From positions 1 through 64,000 of the forward strand of contig NZ_QPJD01000021.1 of the NCBI RefSeq assembly GCF_003337375.1: 64,000 nucleotides of DNA, in the 5' to 3' direction. Position numbers and translations under genes: made by a program. This DNA is from Paenibacillus prosopidis. GTDB lineage: Bacteria > Bacillota > Bacilli > Paenibacillales > Paenibacillaceae. How positions within the stretch are numbered: the first letter of the stretch is position 1; each line of letters starts with the position of its first letter. The notes beneath the pieces were generated by a model. The model did not search any database. It saw only the letters and a program-made list of their open reading frames with translations, and was not told the DNA's origin. Below are positions 17,355-25,819 of the stretch, in pieces.

Positions 17355-18482
17355 ATGCAGGTCGTTCGTTTGGGCGTTATCGGGCTTGGCAATATGGGCA
17401 AGGGACATATCGGTTATTTGTTGAAGGGCGAGGTTAGCGGCGTTGTCGTATCGGCTGTCAGCGACAGTGTGCCCGAGCGTCTGCAATGGGCGAAGGAGCA
17501 GCTTGGCGACAATGTAGGTTTGTATACTGATCCATATGAGCTTATGGACTCGGGTACTGTTGACGGTGTCCTTATCGCGACTCCTCATTATTCGCATCCA
17601 GAGCTGGCCATTGCTAGCTTCGAACGCGGACTGCATGTGCTGTGCGAGAAGCCTGCGGGTGTCTACACGAAGCAGGTTCGCGAGATGAATGAAGCAGGTA
17701 GCAGGGCAAACGTGAAATTCAGCATGATGTACAACCAACGGACTAATCCGATATACGTGAAGCTGAAGGAACTAATCGATGCCGGCGAGCTTGGTGAGGT
17801 GAAGCGGACGAATTGGATTATTACAAATTGGTACCGCTCTCAAAGCTATTACGATTCGGGTACGTGGCGTGCTACATGGGCGGGAGAAGGCGGCGGCGTG
17901 CTGCTCAATCAAGATCCGCATCAGCTCGATTTGTGGCAGTGGACGATAAGCATGATGCCAAAGCGTGTACGCGCGTTCTGTTATTTCGGGAAGCATCGCA
18001 ATATCGAGGTCGAGGATGACGTGACAGCCTTTGTTGAATACGAGAATGGCGCAACCGGTGTGTTTGTTACAACGACTGGAGAAGCGCCGGGAACGAATAG
18101 GCTGGAAATTAGCGGTGAGCGCGGTAAAATCGTCATTGAAAACCATACATTGACGTTTTGGCGGCTGCGGGTGCCTGAACCGGAATTCAACAAGCAATTT
18201 ACCGGAGGTTTCGGTGAACCGGAATGCTGGAAATGTGAAATTCCGGTCAAAGGCAGCTACCCCGATCATAAAGGCATTACGCAAAACTTTGTAAATGCGA
18301 TTTTGTTTGATGAACCGTTGATCGCTCCGGGCGAAGAGGGAATTAAAGGTCTTATGCTTTCGAATGCGATGCTGTTATCCACATGGACCGATGGGTGGGT
18401 CGACCTGCCGATTGATGAAGAGCTGTTCTATCACCATTTACAAGAGCGAATTGACAAATCTGCCTACCGGAAGGGGAAATAG
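17355..18482 (+). CDS. Gfo/Idh/MocA family NAD(P)-dependent oxidoreductase
   Basis: A 375-residue sugar or inositol dehydrogenase-like enzyme. The N-terminal Rossmann fold has GVIGLGNMGKGH, and the family motif EKP appears in LCEKPAGVY near residue 95. The C-terminal alpha/beta domain includes GGGVLLNQDPHQLDLWQW, whose His/Asp are typical catalytic positions. The ATG follows AAGGG closely. The next gene, another family member, starts five bases after the stop, so the two likely act on the same sugar or its oxidised form. The substrate cannot be told from sequence. Confidence 0.88.
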   Translation: MQVVRLGVIGLGNMGKGHIGYLLKGEVSGVVVSAVSDSVPERLQWAKEQLGDNVGLYTDPYELMDSGTVDGVLIATPHYSHPELAIASFERGLHVLCEKPAGVYTKQVREMNEAGSRANVKFSMMYNQRTNPIYVKLKELIDAGELGEVKRTNWIITNWYRSQSYYDSGTWRATWAGEGGGVLLNQDPHQLDLWQWTISMMPKRVRAFCYFGKHRNIEVEDDVTAFVEYENGATGVFVTTTGEAPGTNRLEISGERGKIVIENHTLTFWRLRVPEPEFNKQFTGGFGEPECWKCEIPVKGSYPDHKGITQNFVNAILFDEPLIAPGEEGIKGLMLSNAMLLSTWTDGWVDLPIDEELFYHHLQERIDKSAYRKGK

Positions 18483-18486
18483 CGGA

Positions 18487-19560
18487 ATGAGTAAAGCTGA
18501 CGGAATGAAGTATGCACCGCAGGGAAAGCCGAATAAAGTGGTCTTGCAAGGACAATTTGTTATTGCCGCGGTTAGCTTGGATCATGGACATATCTATGGC
18601 ATGTGCAATGGACTCATAGAGGCGGGAGCGGACTTAAAATGGGTGTATGATCCGGATCCGGTTAAGGTAGAGGCGTTTTTGCGCCAGTATCCGCAAGCGC
18701 AGGCCGCCGAATCCGAGGCGCAAATATTAGACGATCCCGAAGTTCAGCTGGTGGCGGCTGCTGCGGTAACATCTGAGCGCGGACCGCTCGGTGTGCGGGT
18801 TATGCGCAGCGGTAAGCATTATTTTACGGACAAAGCGCCGTTCACTACGCTTGAGCAATTGGCAGACGCACGTCTTGCTGCCTCGGAGACCGGTAAGAAA
18901 TATGCGGTCTATTACAGCGAGAGGCTGCATGTGGAAAGCGCCGTTTTTGCCGGTCAATTGATCGAGCAGGGGGCGATTGGGCGTGTCGTGCAGGTTATCG
19001 GACTTGGCCCGCACCGATTGAACGCCCCGGCCCGTCCTGCATGGTTTTTTGAAAAAGACAAGTATGGCGGTATTTTGTGCGATATTGGCTCCCATCAAGT
19101 TGAGCAGTTTCTATATTTTACAGGCAATCGAAATGCGAGCGTCGTGAACAGTAAGGTTGCCAATTATAATAGCAAAGATTATCCTGAGCTCGAGGATTTC
19201 GGCGACATGACGCTCGTGGGGGATAACGGGGCAACCGGTTATTTCCGCGTCGACTGGCTGACGCCGAGCGGTCTCGGTACATGGGGCGACGGCCGGACGA
19301 TTATTTTGGGAACGGACGGTTATATCGAGCTGCGGAAATATATCGATATCGCAAGAGATAAGGAAGGCGATCAGCTTTATTTGGTAAACGCGGATGGAGA
19401 GCAGCATATGCAGCTGGGCGGCAAGGTCGGATTTCCGTATTTTGGCCAGCTCATATTGGATTGCTTGAACGGTACGGAGACCGCGATGACGCAGGAGCAT
19501 GCCTTCAAGGCGGCGGAGCTGAGCCTTCTGGCGCAGAAGCATGCTACAAAGGTAGAATAG
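18487..19560 (+). CDS. divergent Gfo/Idh/MocA family oxidoreductase
   Basis: A 357-residue relative of the preceding enzyme. The N-terminal segment IAAVSLDHGHIYGMCNGL replaces the usual glycine motif, and the EKP motif is changed to DKA (TDKAPFTT). A conserved region (GGILCDIGSHQVEQFLYF) keeps the family's second-domain His. GAAGGGG lies before the ATG at 18487; the longer frame overlaps the previous gene. It may be a non-redox or altered-specificity partner such as a sugar lyase or isomerase; this is inference. A terminator follows. Confidence 0.8.
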   Translation: MSKADGMKYAPQGKPNKVVLQGQFVIAAVSLDHGHIYGMCNGLIEAGADLKWVYDPDPVKVEAFLRQYPQAQAAESEAQILDDPEVQLVAAAAVTSERGPLGVRVMRSGKHYFTDKAPFTTLEQLADARLAASETGKKYAVYYSERLHVESAVFAGQLIEQGAIGRVVQVIGLGPHRLNAPARPAWFFEKDKYGGILCDIGSHQVEQFLYFTGNRNASVVNSKVANYNSKDYPELEDFGDMTLVGDNGATGYFRVDWLTPSGLGTWGDGRTIILGTDGYIELRKYIDIARDKEGDQLYLVNADGEQHMQLGGKVGFPYFGQLILDCLNGTETAMTQEHAFKAAELSLLAQKHATKVE

Positions 19561-19602
19561 GCATAAATCCAAAGAGCATGAACATAGCAAGCATTAAAGG
19601 TG

Positions 19603-19646
19603 AAGGACTGTCCCATTCGTCGATGACGGAGGATAGTCCTTTTTAA
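19603..19646 (+). terminator. intrinsic terminator
   Basis: AAGGACTGTCC (19603-19613) pairs with GGATAGTCCTT (19631-19641), eleven pairs including one G-U, then T-rich sequence. It closes the Gfo/Idh pair. Confidence 0.85.
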
Positions 19647-19681
19647 AATATAAGGACGTCTAAATTTGAACCTTATACGAT

Positions 19682-19788
19682 GCTTATATTTCACCGCGAA
19701 ACGAGCTTTTGCCGCCAAGGATGGCACAGAACCGAGCTGTTCATTACACAGCTAGCGGTTCGTGCGTAGCGACAGCCGTTTACGCTTG
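19682..19788 (+). repeat. dispersed repeat element, left copy
   Basis: Starts with GCTTATATTTCACCGCGAAACG (written across 19682-19703) and ends with GTTTACGCTTG (19778-19788). Both ends recur in inverted orientation at 21162-21224 on the other side of zagA, and a shorter relative sits at 38095-38151. The interior differs between copies and contains short self-complementary pieces. No coding capacity. Confidence 0.7.
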
Positions 19789-19907
19789 TTGTAATGATTA
19801 CGATCTTGACGAGTGAAAATGATACTGCTATACTAACCAAAGTGTAATGATTACTATTAGTCGGCGGGGCCGATTTCTTTTTCGGGTTATAATCGTAATA
19901 ATTACGC
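19789..19907 (+). promoter_or_regulatory. Zur-controlled promoter region with three Zur boxes
   Basis: Three 7-1-7 palindromes match the Bacillus Zur box TCGTAATNATTACGA: TTGTAATGATTACGA (19789-19803), GTGTAATGATTACTA (19842-19856) and TCGTAATAATTACGC (19893-19907). A sigma-A promoter lies between the first two: TTGACG (19806-19811), 17 bases, TATACT (19829-19834). Box 1 abuts the -35 and box 2 covers the transcription start region. Zinc-loaded Zur would shut the promoter. Confidence 0.88.
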
Positions 19908-19944
19908 TTTGCGAAAGTGTGAAAATAGGAAAGAGGTGTAACGG

Positions 19945-21159
19945 ATGACTGTAAAAAAAATACCGGTAACCGTTCTGAGCGGTTATTTAGGTGCAGGAAA
20001 AACAACGATTATGAATCATGTCTTAAATAATCGCGATGGACTAAAGGTCGCTGTCATTGTAAATGACCTTAGCGAGTTGAATATTGATGCGAGCTTGATC
20101 CAGGATGGCGGCGGCTTGTCGCGTACGGATGAGAAGCTTGTGGAAATGTCGAACGGCTGCATATGCTGCACGCTGCGGGAGGATCTGTTGAAGGAAGTAG
20201 AGAAGCTGGCTAAGGAAAACCGGTTTGATTACATATTGATCGAATCGACCGGCGTCGGCGAACCGGTTCCCGTGGCTCAGACGTTTACCTATATCGATGA
20301 GGAGCAGGGTATTGACCTGACACAATTTTGCAAGCTTGATTGTATGGTCACGGTAGTGGACGCTTACCGCTTCTGGCACGATTATTCGTCCGGAGAAACG
20401 CTGCTGGAGCGCAGTCAGGCGGTAGGAGAGGACGATACTCGCGAGGTTGTCGATCTGCTCATCGATCAAATCGAGTTTTGCGATGTGCTTATATTGAATA
20501 AATGCGATCTCGTTGCAGAGGCGGAATTGGCGGAGCTTGAGGGCGTTCTGCGCACGCTGCAGCCTCGCGCCAAATTTATTCGCACCTCTAAAGGGCAGGT
20601 CGATCCGAAGGAGATTTTGAACACCTCCTTGTTCGACTTTGATGAGGCAAGCAAATCGGCAGGCTGGATCAAAGAGATGGAAGCGCCGGCGCATACGCCT
20701 GAGACGGAAGAGTACGGCATTTCTTCCTTCGTTTATGAGCGGGCGAAGCCATTTCACCCGCAGCGTCTTATGCAGTGGATGGAGGAGTGGCCGGAGGAAA
20801 TCGTTCGTGCCAAAGGAATGGTATGGCTCGCTACGCGTAATCAATTCGCCCAAAGCTTAAGCCAGGCAGGCCCGTCCATTCAATTCGGACCGGCAGGCCA
20901 ATGGGTCGCCGCGCTATCGGAAGCGGAGCGGGAAGCTGTACTGGAAGAGGAGCAGGAGCTCGCGGCGGCCTGGCATGAAGAATACGGCGACCGTATGAAC
21001 AAGGTGGTATTTATCGGCATTGAAATGGACCGCCAGAAGCTGGTCGACTCGCTCGACAGCTGCTTGCTCAGCGATGAGGAGCTAAAGCTTGATTGGAGCA
21101 GGTTTAAGGATGATTTTCCTAACGCATTAGAAGAGCAGCTTGAGTCTGCGATTCATTAA
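19945..21159 (+). CDS. zagA: zinc-metallochaperone GTPase, ZagA/YciC type (COG0523)
   Basis: A 404-residue G3E-family GTPase that, in its B. subtilis relative ZagA (YciC), delivers zinc to essential enzymes when zinc is short. The Walker A GYLGAGKTT is at residues 13-21, the metal site CxCC at Cys72, Cys74 and Cys75 (SNGCICCTLRED), Walker B-like ESTGVGEP near 95, and the guanine motif NKCD near 182. AGAGGTG precedes the ATG. Three Zur boxes and a good promoter sit upstream, the B. subtilis pattern. A zinc-free L33 gene follows. Confidence 0.9.
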   Translation: MTVKKIPVTVLSGYLGAGKTTIMNHVLNNRDGLKVAVIVNDLSELNIDASLIQDGGGLSRTDEKLVEMSNGCICCTLREDLLKEVEKLAKENRFDYILIESTGVGEPVPVAQTFTYIDEEQGIDLTQFCKLDCMVTVVDAYRFWHDYSSGETLLERSQAVGEDDTREVVDLLIDQIEFCDVLILNKCDLVAEAELAELEGVLRTLQPRAKFIRTSKGQVDPKEILNTSLFDFDEASKSAGWIKEMEAPAHTPETEEYGISSFVYERAKPFHPQRLMQWMEEWPEEIVRAKGMVWLATRNQFAQSLSQAGPSIQFGPAGQWVAALSEAEREAVLEEEQELAAAWHEEYGDRMNKVVFIGIEMDRQKLVDSLDSCLLSDEELKLDWSRFKDDFPNALEEQLESAIH

Positions 21160-21161
21160 TA

Positions 21162-21224
21162 CAAGCGTAAACAGCTTCGCTGTCCATTGGAGGAGCAGCT
21201 TACGTTTCGCGGTGAAATATAAGC
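21162..21224 (-). repeat. dispersed repeat element, right copy (inverted)
   Basis: Ends are CAAGCGTAAAC (21162-21172) and the 22-base run at 21203-21224, the exact reverse complements of the ends of the left copy at 19682-19788. It is shorter (63 against 107 bases), and the interior forms a small hairpin (ACAGC-TTC-GCTGT). It lies between zagA and rpmG. Confidence 0.7.
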
Positions 21225-21285
21225 TTATTTATAAGTGTGAAACTTTTAAATTCTTATATTTAAAAAATGTTAATGAGGTGAAACA

Positions 21286-21435
21286 GTGAGAGTAATCGTA
21301 ACACTAGCTTGCACAGAGACTGGCGACCGTAACTATACGACAACTAAAAATAAAAGAACGACGCCGGAGCGGCTTGAGGTTAAGAAATACAGCCCGCGGC
21401 TCAAACGCGTAACGGTCCACAGGGAAACGAGATAA
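21286..21435 (+). CDS. rpmG: 50S ribosomal protein L33, zinc-independent (C-minus) paralog
   Basis: A 49-residue L33. The start [20 protein letters not shown] and the end [10 protein letters not shown] are typical. Only one cysteine is present (Cys9) and the two CxxC zinc pairs of the C-plus form are missing, so this is the zinc-sparing paralog. In B. subtilis such a copy (rpmGC) is induced by Zur derepression, freeing zinc from ribosomes. The GTG at 21286 follows GAGGTG by seven bases. It sits downstream of zagA on the same strand; no Zur box of its own is visible, so it probably shares the zagA promoter. Confidence 0.88.
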   Translation: MRVIVTLACTETGDRNYTTTKNKRTTPERLEVKKYSPRLKRVTVHRETR

Positions 21436-21445
21436 CAGCAGCGAT

Positions 21446-21482
21446 GAAACGGCTGGGCGAATACGTTCAGCCGATTTTGTTT
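21446..21482 (+). terminator. weak terminator or attenuator hairpin
   Basis: CGGCTG (21450-21455) pairs with CAGCCG (21468-21473), followed by ATTTTGTTT. The stem is short and the T tract broken, so read-through from rpmG into the ABC operon is plausible. Confidence 0.4.
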
Positions 21483-21509
21483 ACATAACATTAGAGAGGA
21501 AGTATATCA

Positions 21510-23087
21510 ATGAACTCATTATTACATACGAATAAACGATTGATCGCATTACTTGTCCTGCTGATGCTTAGTACGGCTGCTATTGCCGCATGCAGCAGCA
21601 GTGAAAATGCGAACAAAGCAGAGCAAGGCGGCGAATCAGATGCCGAGAAGAAAGTAACCGTTATCCGCAACTTTAAAGCGGCGAGCCTCGATCCGCATAA
21701 CAGCTTCGAGACGCTGCGCGCCGGAATCGTGGAAACGTTGGTTCGCCTGGATGAAAATATGGAAGTGCAAGAATGGCTCGCTACAAAATGGGAAGCCGTG
21801 GATGACGTAACATGGGTGTTCACGATTCGAGAAGGCGTCACGTTCCACGATGGAACAAAGCTTGATGCGGCTGCTGTCAAAGCCTCGTTCGAACGCGGTA
21901 TTGCGGCAAGCGAGGTGCTGGCCGGTTCTTTGAAAATCGCTTCGATGGAAGCAAACGGCAGCGAGCTGAAAATCATAACGACTGAGCCGCACCCGGCTTT
22001 GCCGTCAGAGCTCGTTAACCCGTACGCCTCCGTCATCAGCGTTACAGCCGAGAAGGAGATGGGGACGGAAGCTTTCAACAATGCGCCGGTCGGCACGGGA
22101 CCTTTTGAAGTCGTGAAGTTTACGCCTAATATTGAAGCGGAGCTTACGCGTTACGACGGCTATTGGAACGGCAAAGCCAAATTGAACAAGGTTATATACA
22201 AATTTAACGAAGACAGCAACGTAAGAGCGCTGGCGCTGCAATCGAAGGATGCGGACATCGTGTATTCGGTTCCTTCCGAGACGGTCGCAACCATCGAGCA
22301 GGATAAGGAGCTTCATGTAGAGTCAATCGCGGGACTCCGCGTTCATTATTTGCTCTATAACCAACAGAAGCCGTTGATGCAGGATGTCAGGGTTCGTAAA
22401 GCTATCGATTGGCTTCTCGACCGTCAGAGCGTTGCTAAGGATGTCATGCTCGGAAACGGCACGCCGGCTACGGGGCCATTCAACTCCAGCCTGCCTTTCG
22501 GCAGTAAGGAAGCAGTACAAGCAAAAAATGGGGATGAGGCGCAAAAGCTTCTTGAAGAGGCCGGCTTCAAGCTGAATAGTTCCGGCAAAATGGAGAAGGA
22601 CGGAAAGGCTTTGACCTTGGAGCTGGCTACATACGGCGCACGTCCCGAGCTTCCGCTTATTGCACAGCTTCTGCAATCGGATGCGGCGAAAGCTGGCGTA
22701 ACGATCAACATTTCAACGATAGAAAATGCGGATACCTATATTCGTGAAAATAAAGATTGGGACATCGTGACCTACAGCAATTTGTCGGCGCCGCGCGGCG
22801 ACGGAGGCTATTTCCTTAACTCAGCGTTCATGCCAGGCGGATCTTTGAACGGTACGAACTATGAGAATGAAGCTATAACAAGCATTATGAAGAAGCTGAA
22901 TGCAACGAGCGATATCGCTGAAAGAATCAAGCTGACTCAAGAGGCTGTAAAGGAAGTAATGGATGATGTGCCACATTCGTATGCTGTTTATCCGAATTTG
23001 ATTGTCGGCATGAATAACCGCGTCACCGACTGGAAGCCGGGTCCGGAGGAATATTATATCATCACAAATTTAATGGATGTGAAGTAA
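21510..23087 (+). CDS. ABC importer substrate-binding lipoprotein (NikA/CntA/OppA family 5)
   Basis: A 525-residue extracytoplasmic solute-binding protein. A signal sequence with lipobox IAAC places the lipidated cysteine at Cys28. The family-5 signature appears as DDVTWVFTIREGVTFHDGT and, later, NAPVGTGPFEVVKF. Family members bind peptides, nickel complexes or opine metallophores (CntA). It heads a five-gene operon with two permeases and two ATPases, all nearly overlapping. Its position just after the Zur-type zagA-rpmG pair makes zinc or a zinc-metallophore an attractive ligand; no metallophore synthesis genes are in the window, so a peptide ligand remains possible. Confidence 0.85.
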   Translation: MNSLLHTNKRLIALLVLLMLSTAAIAACSSSENANKAEQGGESDAEKKVTVIRNFKAASLDPHNSFETLRAGIVETLVRLDENMEVQEWLATKWEAVDDVTWVFTIREGVTFHDGTKLDAAAVKASFERGIAASEVLAGSLKIASMEANGSELKIITTEPHPALPSELVNPYASVISVTAEKEMGTEAFNNAPVGTGPFEVVKFTPNIEAELTRYDGYWNGKAKLNKVIYKFNEDSNVRALALQSKDADIVYSVPSETVATIEQDKELHVESIAGLRVHYLLYNQQKPLMQDVRVRKAIDWLLDRQSVAKDVMLGNGTPATGPFNSSLPFGSKEAVQAKNGDEAQKLLEEAGFKLNSSGKMEKDGKALTLELATYGARPELPLIAQLLQSDAAKAGVTINISTIENADTYIRENKDWDIVTYSNLSAPRGDGGYFLNSAFMPGGSLNGTNYENEAITSIMKKLNATSDIAERIKLTQEAVKEVMDDVPHSYAVYPNLIVGMNNRVTDWKPGPEEYYIITNLMDVK

Positions 23088-23088
23088 A

Positions 23089-24033
23089 GTGCTGCAAATC
23101 ATCAAAAAGCGTGCGCTTCAGCTCATAATTGTTCTCTTCTTTTTGTCGCTGCTGACATTCGTATTGATGAAGCTGGCTCCGGGCGATCCTGTCCTGCTCA
23201 TGCTGGAGGCTGACACCTTTGCCGTTACGCAAGAAGATGAGGACGCGCTGCGGAAGGAGCTCGGCTTCGACAAGCCGGTTATCGTGCAATACGGGATGTG
23301 GCTGCTGCAATTATTGAAGTTTGATTTGGGCTATTCGTACTTGAAGGGCAAGCCGGTACTGGAAGAGATTATGTACCGGCTGCCAGCAACGCTTCAGCTT
23401 ACAGCGGGCGGTTTGTTCGTGATGGTGCTCATTGCCGTGCCGCTCGGAACGTTATCCGCAAGGTACCGCGGTAAGCTGCCCGACCATTTCAGCCGTATTT
23501 TCGCATTAACGGGAGCTTCAGTGCCTTTGTTCTGGATGGGCTTGCTGCTCATCTACCTGTTTGCTTATAAGCTGCAATGGCTGCCGATGATGGGCAAAGG
23601 AACGATCACGCAAATGATTCTTCCGTCACTTACGCTCGGTCTCGGAATGGCGGCGGAATATTCCCGTTTGCTACGGGCTGGCTTGCTCGAAAGCCTATCA
23701 GAGCAATATATCCGTGCAGCCCGTGCCAGGGGGATCGCGGAATGGAGAGTGCTGTCGCTCCACGCAATGCGCGCAGCGCTGCTTCCTGTTATTACGGTTT
23801 GCGGAATGAGTATAGGCAGCTTGTTGGCCGGCTCTGTTGTTACGGAGACGCTCTTTTCGTGGCCGGGACTCGGGACGATGGCCGTATCAGCCATATTTGA
23901 ACGTGATTATCCGATTATTCAGGGCTTTGTACTGCTGACGGGTTTGCTTGTCGTCGGAGTGAATTTACTCGTTGATCTCAGCTATGGGCTCCTTGATCCG
24001 CGCATTCGAAAACCGAAGGGGGAACTGTCATGA
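23089..24033 (+). CDS. ABC importer permease, NikB/DppB type
   Basis: A 314-residue inner-membrane permease with about six helices. The N-terminal LMKLAPGDPV and the cytoplasmic EAA-type loop (EQYIRAARARGIAEWRV) that contacts the ATPases are clear. The GTG start at 23089 lies one base after the binding-protein stop. The stop overlaps the next permease by four bases. It pairs with the NikC-type permease to form the channel. Substrate specificity comes from the binding protein. Confidence 0.9.
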   Translation: MLQIIKKRALQLIIVLFFLSLLTFVLMKLAPGDPVLLMLEADTFAVTQEDEDALRKELGFDKPVIVQYGMWLLQLLKFDLGYSYLKGKPVLEEIMYRLPATLQLTAGGLFVMVLIAVPLGTLSARYRGKLPDHFSRIFALTGASVPLFWMGLLLIYLFAYKLQWLPMMGKGTITQMILPSLTLGLGMAAEYSRLLRAGLLESLSEQYIRAARARGIAEWRVLSLHAMRAALLPVITVCGMSIGSLLAGSVVTETLFSWPGLGTMAVSAIFERDYPIIQGFVLLTGLLVVGVNLLVDLSYGLLDPRIRKPKGELS

Positions 24034-24923
24034 AGTCGGCGCTTTCAGGCTTGCTTCGTCCTTATGGCGGCTGGAGCCTTAGGAGCAGTATGCGCTTCAA
24101 TCCGCTGACCGCTATTGGTGCTTCCGTACTTACATTAATCGTTCTGCTTGCATTCATCGGACCGCTTTTGCTTCAAAATGATCCGCTCACGGTCAATATG
24201 TCCGAGCGGCTGCTGCAGCCGAGCTGGCAGTACCCGCTTGGGACGGATCACTTAGGCAGATGTATGTTCTCCAGACTAGCCGCAGGCGCACGGACCACTC
24301 TAGGCATTGCAGCGCTGGCTCTGGCAGCTGTAACGCTAATCGGCATTCCGATCGGTTTGCTCTCGGGATACCGGCGCGGCCGGATAGATGCCATATTGAT
24401 GCGAATAGTAGATGCGGTCGGCGCATTTCCCGATTTTATTATGGCGATTGCATTTACCGGTTTTCTCGGGCCTAGTCTTACGAATCTGATGCTGTCGATC
24501 ATATTGGTCAATTGGATCGGATATGCGCGCGTCGTTCGGGGGATTGTGCTAGCCGAGCGCGAGAAGGAATATGTGCTTGCGGCGAGAGCGGCAGGCTGCA
24601 GCTCCGGGACGATCATTTGGCGGCATTTACAGCCCAACATCATTTCGCCTGTTATCGTGCTTGCCGCGCTGGACATTGGCAAAATGATTTTAATCATCGC
24701 ATCACTATCCTATGTCGGGCTAGGTGCACAGCCTCCGTCTCCGGAATGGGGCGCGATGCTGAACGACGGAAGACCTTACTTCCAAGCGAATCCGTCGCTC
24801 ATGATCTATCCGGGTCTCGCGATCATGCTCGTCGTTATTTCCTGCAACCTGATCAGTGAGGGAGTTCGTGACCGTCTTGATGTAAAAGGCACCGTTTTCG
24901 GCAAGGGAGGAGGAGCGCGATGA
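24030..24923 (+). CDS. ABC importer permease, NikC/DppC type
   Basis: A 297-residue second permease. Family features are the periplasmic YPLGTDHLGRCMFSRL segment, the EAA loop (EKEYVLAARAAGCSSGTII) and GAQPPSPEWGAMLNDGR near the C-terminus. Start and stop overlap both neighbours by four bases (ATGA), showing tight translational coupling. It works with the NikB-type permease. Confidence 0.9.
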   Translation: MKSALSGLLRPYGGWSLRSSMRFNPLTAIGASVLTLIVLLAFIGPLLLQNDPLTVNMSERLLQPSWQYPLGTDHLGRCMFSRLAAGARTTLGIAALALAAVTLIGIPIGLLSGYRRGRIDAILMRIVDAVGAFPDFIMAIAFTGFLGPSLTNLMLSIILVNWIGYARVVRGIVLAEREKEYVLAARAAGCSSGTIIWRHLQPNIISPVIVLAALDIGKMILIIASLSYVGLGAQPPSPEWGAMLNDGRPYFQANPSLMIYPGLAIMLVVISCNLISEGVRDRLDVKGTVFGKGGGAR

Positions 24924-25819
24924 GTTATAGCCAAAAATCCAATACCCCGATCGTATCGATCAAACCGGTGCTGCGGATCGAAAACCTGTATATTTGCGCG
25001 GACAAAGGCAAGGAGCACCGCCTGCTCGTGAAGGATTTGTCGCTTGAAATCCGTCCGGGCGAGACAGTCGCATTAGTCGGAGAAAGCGGATGCGGCAAAA
25101 GCGTGACTGCTGGCGCCGTGCTCGGGCTGCTCCCTCATAACCTGCAGGTGACGGAAGGGCGTATATGGCTCGGCGGTGAAGATATTACCTCATTGCCTGA
25201 TAAGAAACGGAGAAAGCTACGCGGGAGCCGGATCGGCTTTGTATTCCAGGATTATCAAGGCAGCTTTACGCCGTTTATAAAAGTAGGGAGCCAATTAGTG
25301 GAGACGCTTCGCAGTCATCAGAAATGGTCCCGGAAGGAAGCAAAGCAAATTGCACTGGAGTGGCTTGGGGAAGCAGGACTGCCGGCAGAACGGGTATATG
25401 AAAGCTATCCCTTCCAGTTAAGCGGCGGACAGCTTCAGCGGGCGGCAATGGCATCGGCTATGATGCTGAAGCCGGCTCTGCTCATTGCCGATGAACCGAC
25501 CACTGCGCTTGATGTCTTGGCGGGAGAACGCGTTCTCGATTTGCTCGCCAAGCTGCAAGCGCAGACGGGCTGCGCCGTACTTCTGATTTCGCATGATTTG
25601 CGGCATGTCATGAAGCGTGCCGACATGATTGCTGTCATGTGCGGCGGACAGCTTCGCGAGCTGGAGCGCGCTGACAAAATCATGCGGGAAGCCAGTCATC
25701 CCTATACGAGAATGCTGCTGGAAGCGAAGCCGCATTTATTTGAAATTGAAAAGAGGCATCGCGAAGAAGCGATGATGGCGGAAGCTTTAATGGCGGAAAC
25801 GAAGGAGGACAGCGCATGA
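24920..25819 (+). CDS. ABC importer ATPase, NikD/OppD type
   Basis: A 299-residue ATPase. Walker A is GESGCGKS near residue 55, the signature is LSGGQLQRAA, Walker B is LLIADEPTTALD, and the switch His lies in LISHDLRHV. The C-terminus is shorter than in classical OppD, as in nickel-type systems. It overlaps the neighbouring genes by four bases each. It should form a heterodimer with the next ATPase. Confidence 0.9.
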   Translation: MSYSQKSNTPIVSIKPVLRIENLYICADKGKEHRLLVKDLSLEIRPGETVALVGESGCGKSVTAGAVLGLLPHNLQVTEGRIWLGGEDITSLPDKKRRKLRGSRIGFVFQDYQGSFTPFIKVGSQLVETLRSHQKWSRKEAKQIALEWLGEAGLPAERVYESYPFQLSGGQLQRAAMASAMMLKPALLIADEPTTALDVLAGERVLDLLAKLQAQTGCAVLLISHDLRHVMKRADMIAVMCGGQLRELERADKIMREASHPYTRMLLEAKPHLFEIEKRHREEAMMAEALMAETKEDSA

